Assembly (NCBI GenBank): GCA_039105265.1
Contig: JAPFFF010000060.1
Span: 744,001-808,000 of the forward strand
Length of the DNA: 64,000 bases
Direction: 5' to 3'
Origin: Tritrichomonas musculus
Taxonomy: Eukaryota > Parabasalia > Tritrichomonadida > Tritrichomonadidae
The notes under the pieces are model-generated. The model saw nothing but the letters and a program-made list of their open reading frames with translations, ran no database searches and was not told where the DNA came from. The translations under genes were made by a program, and so were the position numbers. Positions 1-9,877 of the stretch are shown piece by piece (positions within the stretch are counted from its first letter, which is position 1; each line of letters opens with the position of its first letter).

Positions 1-2355
1 CATTCAATGCTCTTAGGAATTTCGATTCGAGTCAAAGATGTGCACATACAAAAAGCTTTTTTACCTATGAACTTCAAATAATTAGGAAATAAAACTTGAG
101 ATAATGATGTGCAATCTATGAAAGATTCCTCTTCAACATGAGTTAAAAATGAAGGACTGATGAATGTAATCGCAGACAATGAACAACATCCACTAAATGA
201 TTTTTTACCAATGCTTTGTAATGAAGAAGGAAATTCAACACTTTCTAATGATTTGCACTCAGCAAATGCATATTCATCTATCTTGTAGACAGACGAAGGA
301 AGAATTATTTTTTTAAGTGAGCCACAATTAAAGCACATTCTATTATTAATTACTTGAATAATTGACGGAAAAGCAAGTTCTTGAAGAGAAGAACATCCAG
401 AGAAACATTGCATGCCAATGTCCTTGACAGATTGTGGAATACTAATTGTCTTAAGTGAAGTGCAATTGATAAAGCAAGAATGTTCAATTTTCGTCACTGA
501 AGGAGGAATTGAAAAAGTAGATAATGAAGAACAATTTTCGAAACAATTGGATTTTATTATTGTTGGTGATGATGATACATTAACAACTCTCAATGATGAA
601 CAATCTTTGAATTCACATTCAGTAAAAGCAGGAACTGTCATTTCTTGCAATGAAGAACAACCAGCAAAACAAAATGGGCCAACATTAACAGGCAAAGATT
701 GAAGCCTAATAAATTTTAATGAAGAACAATCATTAAATGAATAATCTCGAATAGAAGTGACAGTTGATGGAAGAGTGATTTCTTTCAATAATGGACAATT
801 TTTAAAAAGACCGAAATTGATTTCATTTATTTGTGAGTTGAGTATTACTTCAGTTAGGCTCGTGCAACTAATAAAAGCTTCTGCTCCAATTGAAATCACC
901 GAAGAAGGAATGGTTAAATTTTTAAGCGAATGACATTTGCAAAAGCAAGAATCACCAATCGAAATAACTGAAGAAGGAATTGTTAAATTTTTAAGTGAAT
1001 AGCATTCACAAAAGCAAAAATTGCCAATCGAAGTAACTGAAGAAGGGATTGTTAAATTTTTAAGCGAATAACAACCAAAGAAGCCAAAATTATCAATCGA
1101 AATAACTGAAGAAGGTAATATAACTTCTTTAAGATTTGTGCAATATTCAAAGATGTTAGCTTCAATAATTGTAACAGAAAAAGGAATTGATATTTTAGTT
1201 AATGATTGGCAATTTGAAAATATTTTGGAACCCAATTTGTGGATAGATGAATGGATATAAATGTTTTTCAATGAAGAACATTGAGCAAATGCTTTGTCTC
1301 CAATTTGAATCATTAAAGAATTGATTGTTATTTCTGTTAATGATGGACATTCTAAAAAGCATTTATTTCCAATTGAAGTAACAGAAGAAGGGATTGTAAT
1401 TTGACGTAACGATTTACAAGATGCAAAACAAAGATCACCAATAGAAGTAACAGAAAGAGGGATTGTTATTTGTTGAAGTTTAATACATCCTTCAAAACTA
1501 TTATTTCCAAAACAAGTTACTGTCTTGGGAATTATGATCTTCTTAAGCGAAGTGCATTGACAAAAGAGAGAATTACTTATTGTATTCAAGGAAGGAGGAA
1601 GAATGATTTGTTCCAATCCTATACATTGATTAAATAAACCTTCATAAAGAGATGTCGCTGAAGGAGGAAATGTTATACTTTTCAAATTAGTACAAACTGT
1701 AAAAGCTTCGCTTCCAATAGACTTTAATGAATTAGGTAAATTAATTGTTTTCAATGATTTGCAGCCTTTAAAAGCACAGGAACCAATTGATATTAATGAA
1801 TCAGGTAATTCAATTTCAGATAATAATTCACAACCACTAAATGCATCATTTTCTATTGAAATTAATGAAGGAGGTAATTCTATTTTTGTTAGTAACTGGC
1901 AAGCATAAAAAGTTCTAGCTGAAATTGATGTCAATGAAGGTGGAAGTTTGATTTCAGTCAATGAACTACATCCACCGAATGCATACGGTTTAATTGATGT
2001 AACTGAAGAAGGAATCGAAACTTCACTCAATTTTGCACATAAGTAGAAAGCTTGACTATCAATTGTTTTAACTAAAGGAGGAATCAGAATCTTCTTCAAC
2101 GATACACAATGATAAAATGCATTTTCGCCAATGAATTCAATTAATGAAGGAAGTTCAATTTCTTTCAATGAGTCACAGTTATGAAATTCATTTTTGCTGA
2201 TGCATTTTGTTGAAGAAGGAAGAACTATTTCAGTTAGATTTTCACAACCATCAAAAGCAAAAGATGTATCAATTCTTTCATGTTCAAGGAATAAATGAAT
2301 AATTTCATAATGTCCTTGATTAACAGCAAATCTTAATGCAGTTTTCGGAATAAGA
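1..2355 (-). CDS. BspA-like leucine-rich repeat (TpLRR) tract, C-terminal part, runs off the left edge
   Basis: The minus strand is open without a stop from about 2355 to base 1, about 780 codons. From about 2280 leftward it encodes roughly 33 repeats of about 23 residues with the TpLRR pattern (I-P-S-S-V-T-S-I-G, then A-F, then C-x-S-L). It opens with an ankyrin-like stretch (K-T-A-L-R-F-A-V-N-Q-G-H). It is the distal part of the DUF3447/ankyrin gene that starts near 3629, but the join lies in another frame across an A-run near 2354-2363. Trichomonad proteins of this kind are annotated as BspA-like and are thought to be surface or adhesion proteins; no signal peptide or membrane anchor is visible here. 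The C-terminus is outside the window. The family call is firm; whether the gene is expressed is doubtful. Confidence 0.8.
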
Positions 2356-3629
2356 AAAAAAAATTAAAAAGAAATCTGAATTCAATACTAGCTAAATTTA
2401 TATTAAGATCAGTTTCTGGATATGCTAATAAAAGCCGAACAATCTCTATATTACCTCTTTTAGCTGCAATCATTAATGGCGTCATATAAACAAACAAACT
2501 AAAAAAACATTATTATAAATATTTTTTCATTATTTAAAATTTCTCTTTCATTTTGCAAATTTACATCAATTTCATTTGTTTTAAGAAGAAAATCGACAAT
2601 TTTTGCATGATCATATTTACACAAATAATAAAAGACAGACTTGTAATCTGCATTTTCAGGTATTGAAGCAAAATTATATTCTTGAAGACATTTTAAAAAG
2701 CAAATTTCGTTTGAATTACAATTCGCATAATTGTCAATAAGATATCTTGTTAAATTTTCATTGTGGCATTTTATAGATTCAATAATTACATCTAAGTAAG
2801 AATTATTGGCTGGAATAACGTTATTTGATTCAAGAATGTGAATTATGTCTGCATTGTTTCCATGAACAGCGAAAAGCCACAATGAAGATGTAAGTTTAAC
2901 ATTGGAAAAAAGTAAAAAATTGAAAATTTGAATTGATCCATAAAATACAGAATATTCAATTAATGTTGGATGATGTTTTTGTAAAAATTTATTAGATTCA
3001 TAAATCGAATATTCTAATTTCGCAGAAAGTTGAAAATTTGTTTTTGATACATACGAAATAAAGTCTTCAACGTAATCATTTCTTATTAAAAAGGCTATAT
3101 GTTGATGATTTTCCCCTATTCTTCTTTTTTCTTGAAAAAATTCATCATTTAAACGATATATTCTTTCATATTCAATTATTTGTTCTTTATTTAAAAAGCA
3201 TTTTATTTCCGAATAAAAATCAATGAAATAATTGAATATTGGATTTTCCTTTCTTATCAAATCTCAAATATTGAATATATATTCGTCAATTATAACTAAC
3301 TTTTGCTCAATTAAAAAAAGAAAAATGCTTCTATTTTTTTGAAAAATATGGAATATTTCATGATTCGAAAACGTTGTTTGAATATCTACTAAATAATGTA
3401 ACAAAATATGTTCAATTTTATTGAAAAATTCTGAAGATCTACAACAATTTTTGGATATTTTTGATATTAAATAAAGAAAAGAGATAAAATCGCTTTTATC
3501 ATTACAAATTTTTTCAATCTTGACTAATGTGATCAATTTTTTAAAATATTCATTATCATTACTTTCATCTTCAAGATATTCTATCATTGATCTTTGTATA
3601 TCTTCCATTTTTTTTCTATAGTGTTCCAT
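2356..3629 (-). pseudogene. N-terminal DUF3447/ankyrin part of the same gene, disrupted
   Basis: The ATG at 3629 begins a trichomonad DUF3447-type N-terminus. After about 120 codons an in-frame TGA (3264-3266) interrupts it, and the same frame continues with L-I-E-Y-S-V-F-Y-G-S-I-Q and S-L-W-L-F-A-V-H, hallmarks of this family that are also seen at 20396-22129. The frame then ends at a TAG (2499-2501), while the neighbouring frame carries on with T-P-L-M-I-A-A-K-R-G-N (ankyrin). A second shift follows at the A-run near 2354-2363, before the LRR tract. One nonsense codon and two shifts suggest a pseudogene; homopolymer assembly errors could explain the shifts but not the TGA. No intron signals were seen at the breaks. 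Confidence 0.75.
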
Positions 3630-3653
3630 TTTTTGAGAGACATCCAAATACAA

Positions 3654-4510
3654 TAAAATTTTGTCATTTCAAAATTTTCAGGAAAAAATTTTGTTATTGT
3701 TAACAAAAATAGTTATATACAATTAACTATGGGGATAAATCAAAAACGCCTATTCAATTTTTTTCCAACTACTCAATTTTTCACTTTTTCTAAAGGCGTT
3801 TTTGATCAATATTTTTTAAAAATCAAAAACGCCACATTTGACCTTCTGCCAGGTAAAATTAAAAAACTCGTTTTCAAAAACGCCAGGTTTTAAAAAAACA
3901 ATTATATATTTAAATGCAATTTAGAAAAATAAATTACTATGTTGCCGATATTTTTTTAAGATCATTTTTAATCTTTGGGATTAATATTTTAAAAATTGGG
4001 AATAATCGACATATGATATAAAGATATTAGATTCAAAAAATAAATTATATCAAGTATAAATGATAAAATTAATTGAATATTACTTGAAAATCAACTAGGA
4101 TGACGTTGAGCAAATTTTGAAGAAATTCATTTTAATGGGTTATTATATCTTTTAAATGGAAAATATAAAAAAAGAAAATTTTGCAATATTTTGGTTATAA
4201 TAAAGCTTGATTATCAAAATATTATAATAGAATTAAAAAAAGCGTATTTTGGATATTATTTGAAATTTCCAAAAAATTGTTTCTTTTTAATAAATTGCAT
4301 ATGATTGCGTTTTTATCAACATATAATATCGAATTCCAAGTTAAATATAGCTTTTTATATATTAAATTTTTTATATAAAATGGTTTTGTTTAAATATTTT
4401 ATTTTTCATAATATAAATCTATTTTTAATTGTTTATTTTTATTTATATTTATTTCCTGTAAAGTATTCATATTCATAATATATTAAGATATTAATACATT
4501 TTAAAATAAC

Positions 4511-4546
<36 letters not shown>

Positions 4547-4560
4547 AATTATTATATACT
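3654..4560. other. A/T-rich spacer with poly-T tract
   Basis: No coding frame can be supported. It holds a cluster of short inverted repeats (3739-3893, listed separately) and a 30-base T run at 4512-4541. Confidence 0.6.
3739..3893. repeat. Four copies of ATCAAAAACGCC-type motif, one inverted, forming a hairpin
   Basis: The 11-12-base motif (A)TCAAAAACGCC occurs at 3739-3750, 3822-3833 and 3883-3893, and inverted at 3795-3806. Copies 3795-3806 and 3822-3833 form a perfect 12-bp stem with a 15-base loop. The function is unknown. Confidence 0.7.
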
Positions 4561-4892
4561 AAGAAGAAGATTATGATTTAGAAGAAATAATTGATGTAAA
4601 AAGTTTTTTTAATTCTCTGAGATTACTCTTCCATTATTTATCCATTGAGAAAGAAAATATTAAAGAATGATAAACTAGATCAAATCCAAAAGTTGGTTAT
4701 GAATCGATTGAAATGCCAAATATCATAAATAAGTTGTCCAAATCAATTATTAAAAAATGCTGGTCATCAAATCCTTCAAAACATCCAAGTTTCGAGGAAA
4801 TAATAAAATTAACTGTTAGGAATAACTTCATGTTAATCGATGATATTGAAGATAACATTCCTCAACTTAAAGAACATTTGGGATTAGAATAA
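4561..4892 (+). pseudogene. Protein kinase C-lobe relic
   Basis: The plus-strand frame 4674-4892, ending in TAA, encodes the last part of a kinase catalytic domain: S-I-I-K-K-C-W-S-S-N-P-S-K-H-P-S-F-E-E-I (subdomain XI of tyrosine-kinase-like kinases), then a short acidic tail ending E-H-L-G-L-E. An in-frame TAA at 4671 precedes it. Another short open piece in a different frame lies upstream (E-E-D-Y-D-L-E-E-I-I). No ATP-binding loop or HRD motif was found, so only a decayed 3' end remains. The intact kinase at 33732-36380 has a similar C-W/C-T-M and R-P-x-F-x-E-I region, which supports the reading. Confidence 0.6.
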
Positions 4893-5233
4893 ATTTGATA
4901 TGAAATTATCCTTTTAATCGTTATCTTTATTATTTTTTATGTTTAAATTGATTTTTTAAAAATTTTGTTAGTTCACTTATACCACATTTATATGGCTATT
5001 CTTGAAGATGAGTAAACTGACAAATCTTTAGACATCGACAAACTGGAAATGGGCCCAAAATGTGGTATAAGTTCTTCATATAAATAGTCACAAAATGTAT
5101 AAAAATCATTTATGAAGATTTTTATATATTTTTATTATTAATAAAGATACATAAAAAAAGTAAAAACTTTTTTTTAACTACGTAAATGCATTCTTATCAA
5201 ATAATCATAATCAAATTTTAACTTAAAAATATT
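4893..5233. other. Intergenic spacer with a 15-bp inverted repeat
   Basis: No gene seen. ACTTATACCACATTT at 4975-4989 is matched inverted at 5058-5072, a possible long-loop hairpin between the kinase relic and the 3' end of the rhamnosidase gene. Confidence 0.5.
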
Positions 5234-5611
5234 TCACTGGAATCTTTCAGGCAAAATGTAGTATTGATCATTGTATCTGTACTCAATTTCATATTCACCA
5301 TGAATCAAATCAGCAACTAGGTCATCTCCATTTTCACGAAACTCAAATGATGCAGAATAAACGTAATCTTTCTTTATATTCAAAAGGACCAATTTTGCTT
5401 CAACGTTGAAAGGAATAGAAATCTTCAATGTAACTTTGTAAAACTTGATACTCCATCCACATTCGAATCTTCCCATAGGGGAATCATATTTACAATTTGC
5501 CGATTCCAATTTTTTGGTTGGATGGGGCTTAATTATCACCTTAGTGAATCCAGGCGAATCTTCTACAGGAACGATTCCGCAAATGTCTTCATAAATCCAC
5601 TCGCAAATCGA
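5234..5611 (-). pseudogene. C-terminal beta-domain of the GH78 rhamnosidase, beyond the TGA
   Basis: This is in phase with the upstream 789-codon frame. It reads S-I-C-E-W-I-Y-E-D-I-C-G-I, then P-G-F-T-K-V-I-I-K-P-H-P, the usual GH78 C-terminal sandwich, and ends at a stop at 5234. With it the protein would be about 915 residues, normal for the family. The continued conservation past the TGA means the interruption is recent or is tolerated. Confidence 0.8.
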
Positions 5612-7981
5612 TCAATAAGCATAATGGTTGAACGAATTCATTCCTACAAGAATTTCTCCATCTGGCTTAATTCCATTCCATCTTTCCCAGATTGTTGTTG
5701 CACCTTTCGTGATTGGATAGAGCCATCCTGGATAATCCTTTTTCATGAACGTGTTCATTGCATCACAAAAACAGCTACCTTTTGTCAGTGCTTTGCAAAG
5801 AATTTGCGTTCCGATAAAACCTGTAGAAATGTGAAAATCATTGTTTTTTAACAACTTGTAAAGACTTGCGACTGAAACATTAATTTTCCCTTCAGGATAC
5901 AAGTCATGAATGATTGCTAATGAAAGAGCAGTTTGTGTTTGAATCGCACATCGCCCATTGGGAGTGAAATACTCGTCTCGAATAGCTTTCAATGTCTTTT
6001 CACCAACATCATTATACTTTGTGAAATCATCATTTTTCCCAAGAACTTTCGCTGCTTTTGCAGTCAATCTCAACGAGTACAAGTAATATGTTGTGCATAT
6101 GAAAGTAAGCTCTGTTCCTCCGATTGTCCCAGGTTTATCATTGAACGTTTTAGGGCCGTCCAACGCGAGCCAATCTCCGAACTGTTGATAGTTATAAACC
6201 CAAATTCCTTCATGTACATGAGTTGACATTACGTCGACCCATTTCTTCATTCCATCGTATTGGTCCTCAAGAATTTGTTTCTTTCCGTTCATCACGTAAG
6301 CATTCCACGGCATGATTGTTGCAGCGTCGCTCCACGCGACTGTTCCATCTGTGGAGAAGTTCTCTTTGATGACGGACAAATCGTACAATTGGGGGCACCA
6401 AATTGGCGGAATTCCGTTGTCTTTCAGCTGGTGTAAATACAAGTCTTTCAAGAACTTCCGATAGAATGAATAGCAGTTCATGTTGAACATCGCTGTTTTG
6501 CAGAAAATTTGAGCATCACCTGTCCATCCAAGACGTTCTGGTCTTTGTGGACAATCAGTTGGCACGTCGATGAAGTTGCTTCGTTGACTCCAGATGCAAT
6601 TCGAGATGAGTTGATTGACAATCGGTTTTCCAGTCTTGATTTCACCGACCTCCTCCAAATCTGAGTAAACGACACATCCGATGAAATCGTCGATGTTAAC
6701 AGAGCCGCTCCAATTCGACAGCCTTGCGTAGCGGAATCCGAAGTAGGTGAAGTGAGGCTGTACTTCTACCTCTTCATCTCCAGACGATACATATTGAAAT
6801 CGCTGAAGAGCGTTTCCCAAATTCATTCTGTAAAAATTGCCTCCATTCAAAACTTCGCCGTATTCAACAATAGTGTTGAAATCCTTAGGAGCACGGATTT
6901 TCATCCTAATCCATCCAGCAAAGTTCTGGCCCATGTCGATGATGGTTTCGTCAAGGGGTGAACGAATTATCTCCTTAGGTTTTATGAAGGACATGATTCG
7001 AACTGGAGGAGAAAATCGCGGGACGAGTTTTGAATGAAGTCTTTGTTCAATTTCATTGCATTGAACCCAATTTTTCTCGTCACATTCGTTCAAGTTCCAA
7101 TCCTTTATTAATAGATTGCCATCCTGCAATTCTCCGTCGTATATGCTGTTTACCACAATGTGACTTTTGTGGCATTTCCACGAATTGTCGCTCTTGACAA
7201 CCTCGCACGATCCATCGTCGTACAAAAGATGCATCTCGAAGAGGAATTCAAATCTGTTTGTGACCAAATCGAGGCCATTTCCTCTTGTTCTCGCATTGAA
7301 ATCAGCAGAATTTCCAAAAAAGATGTTACGGCCTCTCGCCCATCCATCACCCAAGAGGGCCCCGATTGTGTTGATATTTGGACGAAGAAAATGTGTGACG
7401 TCAAATGTCTGGTATTGAAGCCACAAATCGTAGTTGTTGTTCGATGGCAAGAAGAACTCGTCGCTGACTTTCGCCCCATTTATATAGAGCTCGTAGAAAC
7501 CAAGACCACTGCAGTAAACACGAGCTTCTTTTACATTCTTCGAGGAAGGAATTTCAAATGTTTTTCTCAAATATGGTGAAATGTCGTTTCCGACATTTTC
7601 AGTAGATATCCACTTGCTATCCCACGATTCACTAAGCTTTGAAGTTTCGAAATAACTGACTGGCGAATATATTGTCTCGTTTGAATCAGTGGTGATGTGA
7701 ACTTGCCAATAATAGCGTGTTCGTGGACGAAGAACCAAATTGACGTCAAGATTGGGGCAATAATCAATAGATTTGATGTCTGGTTGATCACCGGAATCAT
7801 GTATGAGCTGTTGTTTGCCATCTGGATTGCACATCGGTGACATCGATATTATTACACGGGCTGTTTTTTGGAATTTTGATTCAGTCCCTTCAACTATCCA
7901 CGAAAATGATAATGAGCTTGTGTCATAACCAATCGGATTTTCAATCCCGTTTAGTCTCATTTTAACGATTTTAGATGCCAT
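5612..7981 (-). CDS. GH78 alpha-L-rhamnosidase, interrupted by TGA after residue 789
   Basis: This would hydrolyse terminal alpha-L-rhamnose from glycans or glycosides. Residues about 1-110 form an N-terminal beta-domain, about 150-430 hold the Bac_rhamnosid accessory domains, and about 440-789 the (alpha/alpha)6 catalytic domain. The signature D-C-P-Q-R-P-E-R-L-G-W-T-G-D (D476, E482, D489) and I-W-E-R-W (E766) fit the known GH78 acid/base residues. No signal peptide is visible. The ATG at 7981 lies 8 bases past a trichomonad-like initiator. The frame stops at TGA 5612-5614, inside the conserved N-S-F-N-H-Y-A-Y-G motif where Gly is expected, and continues in phase to 5234. GH78 is mainly bacterial and fungal, and the gene has visibly more G+C than its flanks, so lateral transfer is likely. 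Either a pseudogene with one nonsense change or a read-through gene. Confidence 0.85.
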   Translation of the reverse strand: MASKIVKMRLNGIENPIGYDTSSLSFSWIVEGTESKFQKTARVIISMSPMCNPDGKQQLIHDSGDQPDIKSIDYCPNLDVNLVLRPRTRYYWQVHITTDSNETIYSPVSYFETSKLSESWDSKWISTENVGNDISPYLRKTFEIPSSKNVKEARVYCSGLGFYELYINGAKVSDEFFLPSNNNYDLWLQYQTFDVTHFLRPNINTIGALLGDGWARGRNIFFGNSADFNARTRGNGLDLVTNRFEFLFEMHLLYDDGSCEVVKSDNSWKCHKSHIVVNSIYDGELQDGNLLIKDWNLNECDEKNWVQCNEIEQRLHSKLVPRFSPPVRIMSFIKPKEIIRSPLDETIIDMGQNFAGWIRMKIRAPKDFNTIVEYGEVLNGGNFYRMNLGNALQRFQYVSSGDEEVEVQPHFTYFGFRYARLSNWSGSVNIDDFIGCVVYSDLEEVGEIKTGKPIVNQLISNCIWSQRSNFIDVPTDCPQRPERLGWTGDAQIFCKTAMFNMNCYSFYRKFLKDLYLHQLKDNGIPPIWCPQLYDLSVIKENFSTDGTVAWSDAATIMPWNAYVMNGKKQILEDQYDGMKKWVDVMSTHVHEGIWVYNYQQFGDWLALDGPKTFNDKPGTIGGTELTFICTTYYLYSLRLTAKAAKVLGKNDDFTKYNDVGEKTLKAIRDEYFTPNGRCAIQTQTALSLAIIHDLYPEGKINVSVASLYKLLKNNDFHISTGFIGTQILCKALTKGSCFCDAMNTFMKKDYPGWLYPITKGATTIWERWNGIKPDGEILVGMNSFNHYAY

Positions 7982-7987
7982 TGGATA

Positions 7988-7992
7988 AATGA
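7988..7992 (-). promoter_or_regulatory. Candidate initiator (TCATT) of the rhamnosidase gene
   Basis: The minus strand reads TCATT with its A 8-9 bases before the ATG, matching the trichomonad Inr TCAY(T/A). A second TCATT lies at 7996-8000. The motif is short, so this is suggestive only. It would mean the acquired gene gained a host promoter. Confidence 0.35.
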
Positions 7993-8321
7993 GTGAATGA
8001 ATTCAATAAAAGGAGCAACCGCCCAAAACGATCAAGTTTTGAAAGAAAATTATTACAATTGTATAAATATAAAATTTTCTGTAATACCTCAAATTAAATT
8101 TATAATGATATGTGATGTAAAAAAAAATACTAATCAAATATGGTAATTTGCTTTTGGTTGTTATAAACCTGTGAGCATTTCAAGTATATCTAAAAAAATT
8201 GAATAGGCATTGTTCAAAAAAATAACTTTTTTTAAAAAATCTTTAATTTATTAATGATCGTTTGAAAAATAAAAAAAGATTTTTAAATAATATGTTACTT
8301 TATAATTGTATCGTATGTATC
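7993..8321. other. Intergenic spacer
   Basis: A/T-rich, no gene seen. A 17-base string (A7 then TTGAATAGGC) at 8192-8208 recurs inverted at 3748-3764. Confidence 0.5.
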
Positions 8322-9040
8322 TCAATATTTTATAATTTTAGCTGTCGTAGGAAAAGCGGCATCTCCAATATCTTTTATATACGCAAAGTACTTGAGTTCT
8401 TCTAAAGCTGAGCATCCAAAGAGAGCACAGTATCCAATTGCTCTCACAGATTGAGGAAGAATAATTTTTTTAAGACCATTGCACCAGGCGAAGGCATGTC
8501 TTCCAATAGAAACAACAGAATATGGAATGTTTATTTCAGCAAGTGCGTAGCAACGGTTAAAAGCACTCGCGTTTATAGATATGATTGAATCCGGTAGAGT
8601 GATTTTGGCAAGAGACTTGCAATTAAAAAATGCACTGGGACCGATTTCAATCACAGATGGTGGAATTTCAACATTGACAAATGATATACAATCAAAAAAT
8701 GCTCCACGTCCAATGACACTGCAAGAATGTGGAATTTTCACTTCTTTTAACAATGAATTATTATGGAACAAATATGAGGGAACTCTTGGAATTCCAAAGA
8801 ATTATTATTCCCAGAATTAATTTGATCTACAATTTCTTGGCACTTTTTTCTTGGATTTTCAATGCATTCCCTTAAATCATTGAATAATTTGTTTTCTGAT
8901 ATAACTTGTTCTAATTGTGAGATCTTCTTCCAATTTTCTTCTTCTTTTGTAATGACTTGCTCTATTTGTGAGATCTTCTCCAATTTTCTTCTTCTTTTGA
9001 AATAATTTGCTCTAATTGTGAGATTTTCTTTTCATTTGTC
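8322..9040 (-). pseudogene. Coiled-coil plus BspA-like LRR gene, frameshifted
   Basis: The distal part (8322 to about 8795) encodes about six TpLRR repeats, starting F-G-I-P-R-V-P-S-Y-L and ending at a stop at 8322. Upstream in a neighbouring frame lies a Glu/Lys/Gln-rich coiled coil (S-Q-L-E-Q-V-I-S-E-N-K), with a shift near 8795-8805. The coiled coil holds three tandem 17-residue (51-bp) units, K-K-I-S-Q-L-E-Q-I-I-S-K-E-E-E-N-W, and a one-base loss near 8975 puts the first unit out of phase. No ATG leads the combined frame. It is probably a decayed paralogue of the LRR family, with two shifts. Confidence 0.65.
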
Positions 9041-9877
9041 TACTCAAGATATATAATTAGCCGCAATCTAATTAAAAAAACGAAATGTGAAGTGAAAAAA
9101 GTGGAAATTTTTATTATCTCCCATAACCGTTTTGCATATTTTTCGTTCAATATTGTTGTGCTTTCACAAGACTCAGAGCATTTCAGGAAAAAAATCTGAA
9201 ACAAAATAAAATTGCTCTTTATAAATTAAAATACGTTCCTGTTTAATTTAATCTCGGTTAATCAAGATTCGATATCAAAAGAGTAAATGTCTTGGATAGC
9301 ATTTCATATTGACCTTCTTTTTTATCAGTACAAATTTCCATCCTATATCCATTATTTAATATCTGAAATATAAGAAACAATATCTAAAGTAAATCGAAGA
9401 TTTTTCTTAGCAAAAATAACAGATGGAAATTCTTAAGGAATTGAAGAAATAAGAATAGGAATGAATCCCAAAATACTGTTCTTTTTCATGATTTTATCTT
9501 TTACATTAAGAACAAATTTATATAATATAGTTCCGTGTGCTGCAGCTCTATGCTGTAGAATAAAACAATTTTTTCAAACGTCATAATTATTTTTGAAATA
9601 TATTTTTTTCTATTGTCATAATTATTTTTCTATGTTTTAATAAAAAAAAGTTGCTTTATAGATAGATTAATATAAAAATGAATAAATTTTAATTTATGAA
9701 AAAAAATGTATAAATTACCATTTTATAAAAGAGTATTATTTTATTTCAATTTTAATACAATTTTTTTCCAAATGATCATTCAATTTTGAATAAAAAATTC
9801 TATTGATAAAAAGAAAAATTTTAACTCAAAATTTAATTATAACAAAATTTTGATTAAATCATTTTTTTATTTGTTGC
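9041..9877. other. Intergenic spacer with a dispersed 25-bp repeat
   Basis: No gene supported. Bases 9258-9282 are identical to 59839-59863 (25 bases, TTAATCAAGATTCGATATC...), so this may be the edge of a dispersed element. Confidence 0.55.
9859..9863 (+). promoter_or_regulatory. Candidate initiator (TCATT) of the VWA gene
   Basis: TCATT lies 17 bases before the ATG at 9878, in the usual place for a trichomonad Inr. Sequence match only. Confidence 0.4.

Noticed and set aside
2345-2501. Introns explaining the breaks in the first LRR gene
   Set aside because: No trichomonad-type splice signals were seen; the joins sit at A/T runs, as expected for single-base indels.
7150-7579. Overlapping frames on both strands inside the rhamnosidase gene
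   Set aside because: These are shadows of the GH78 frame, whose catalytic motifs are clear.
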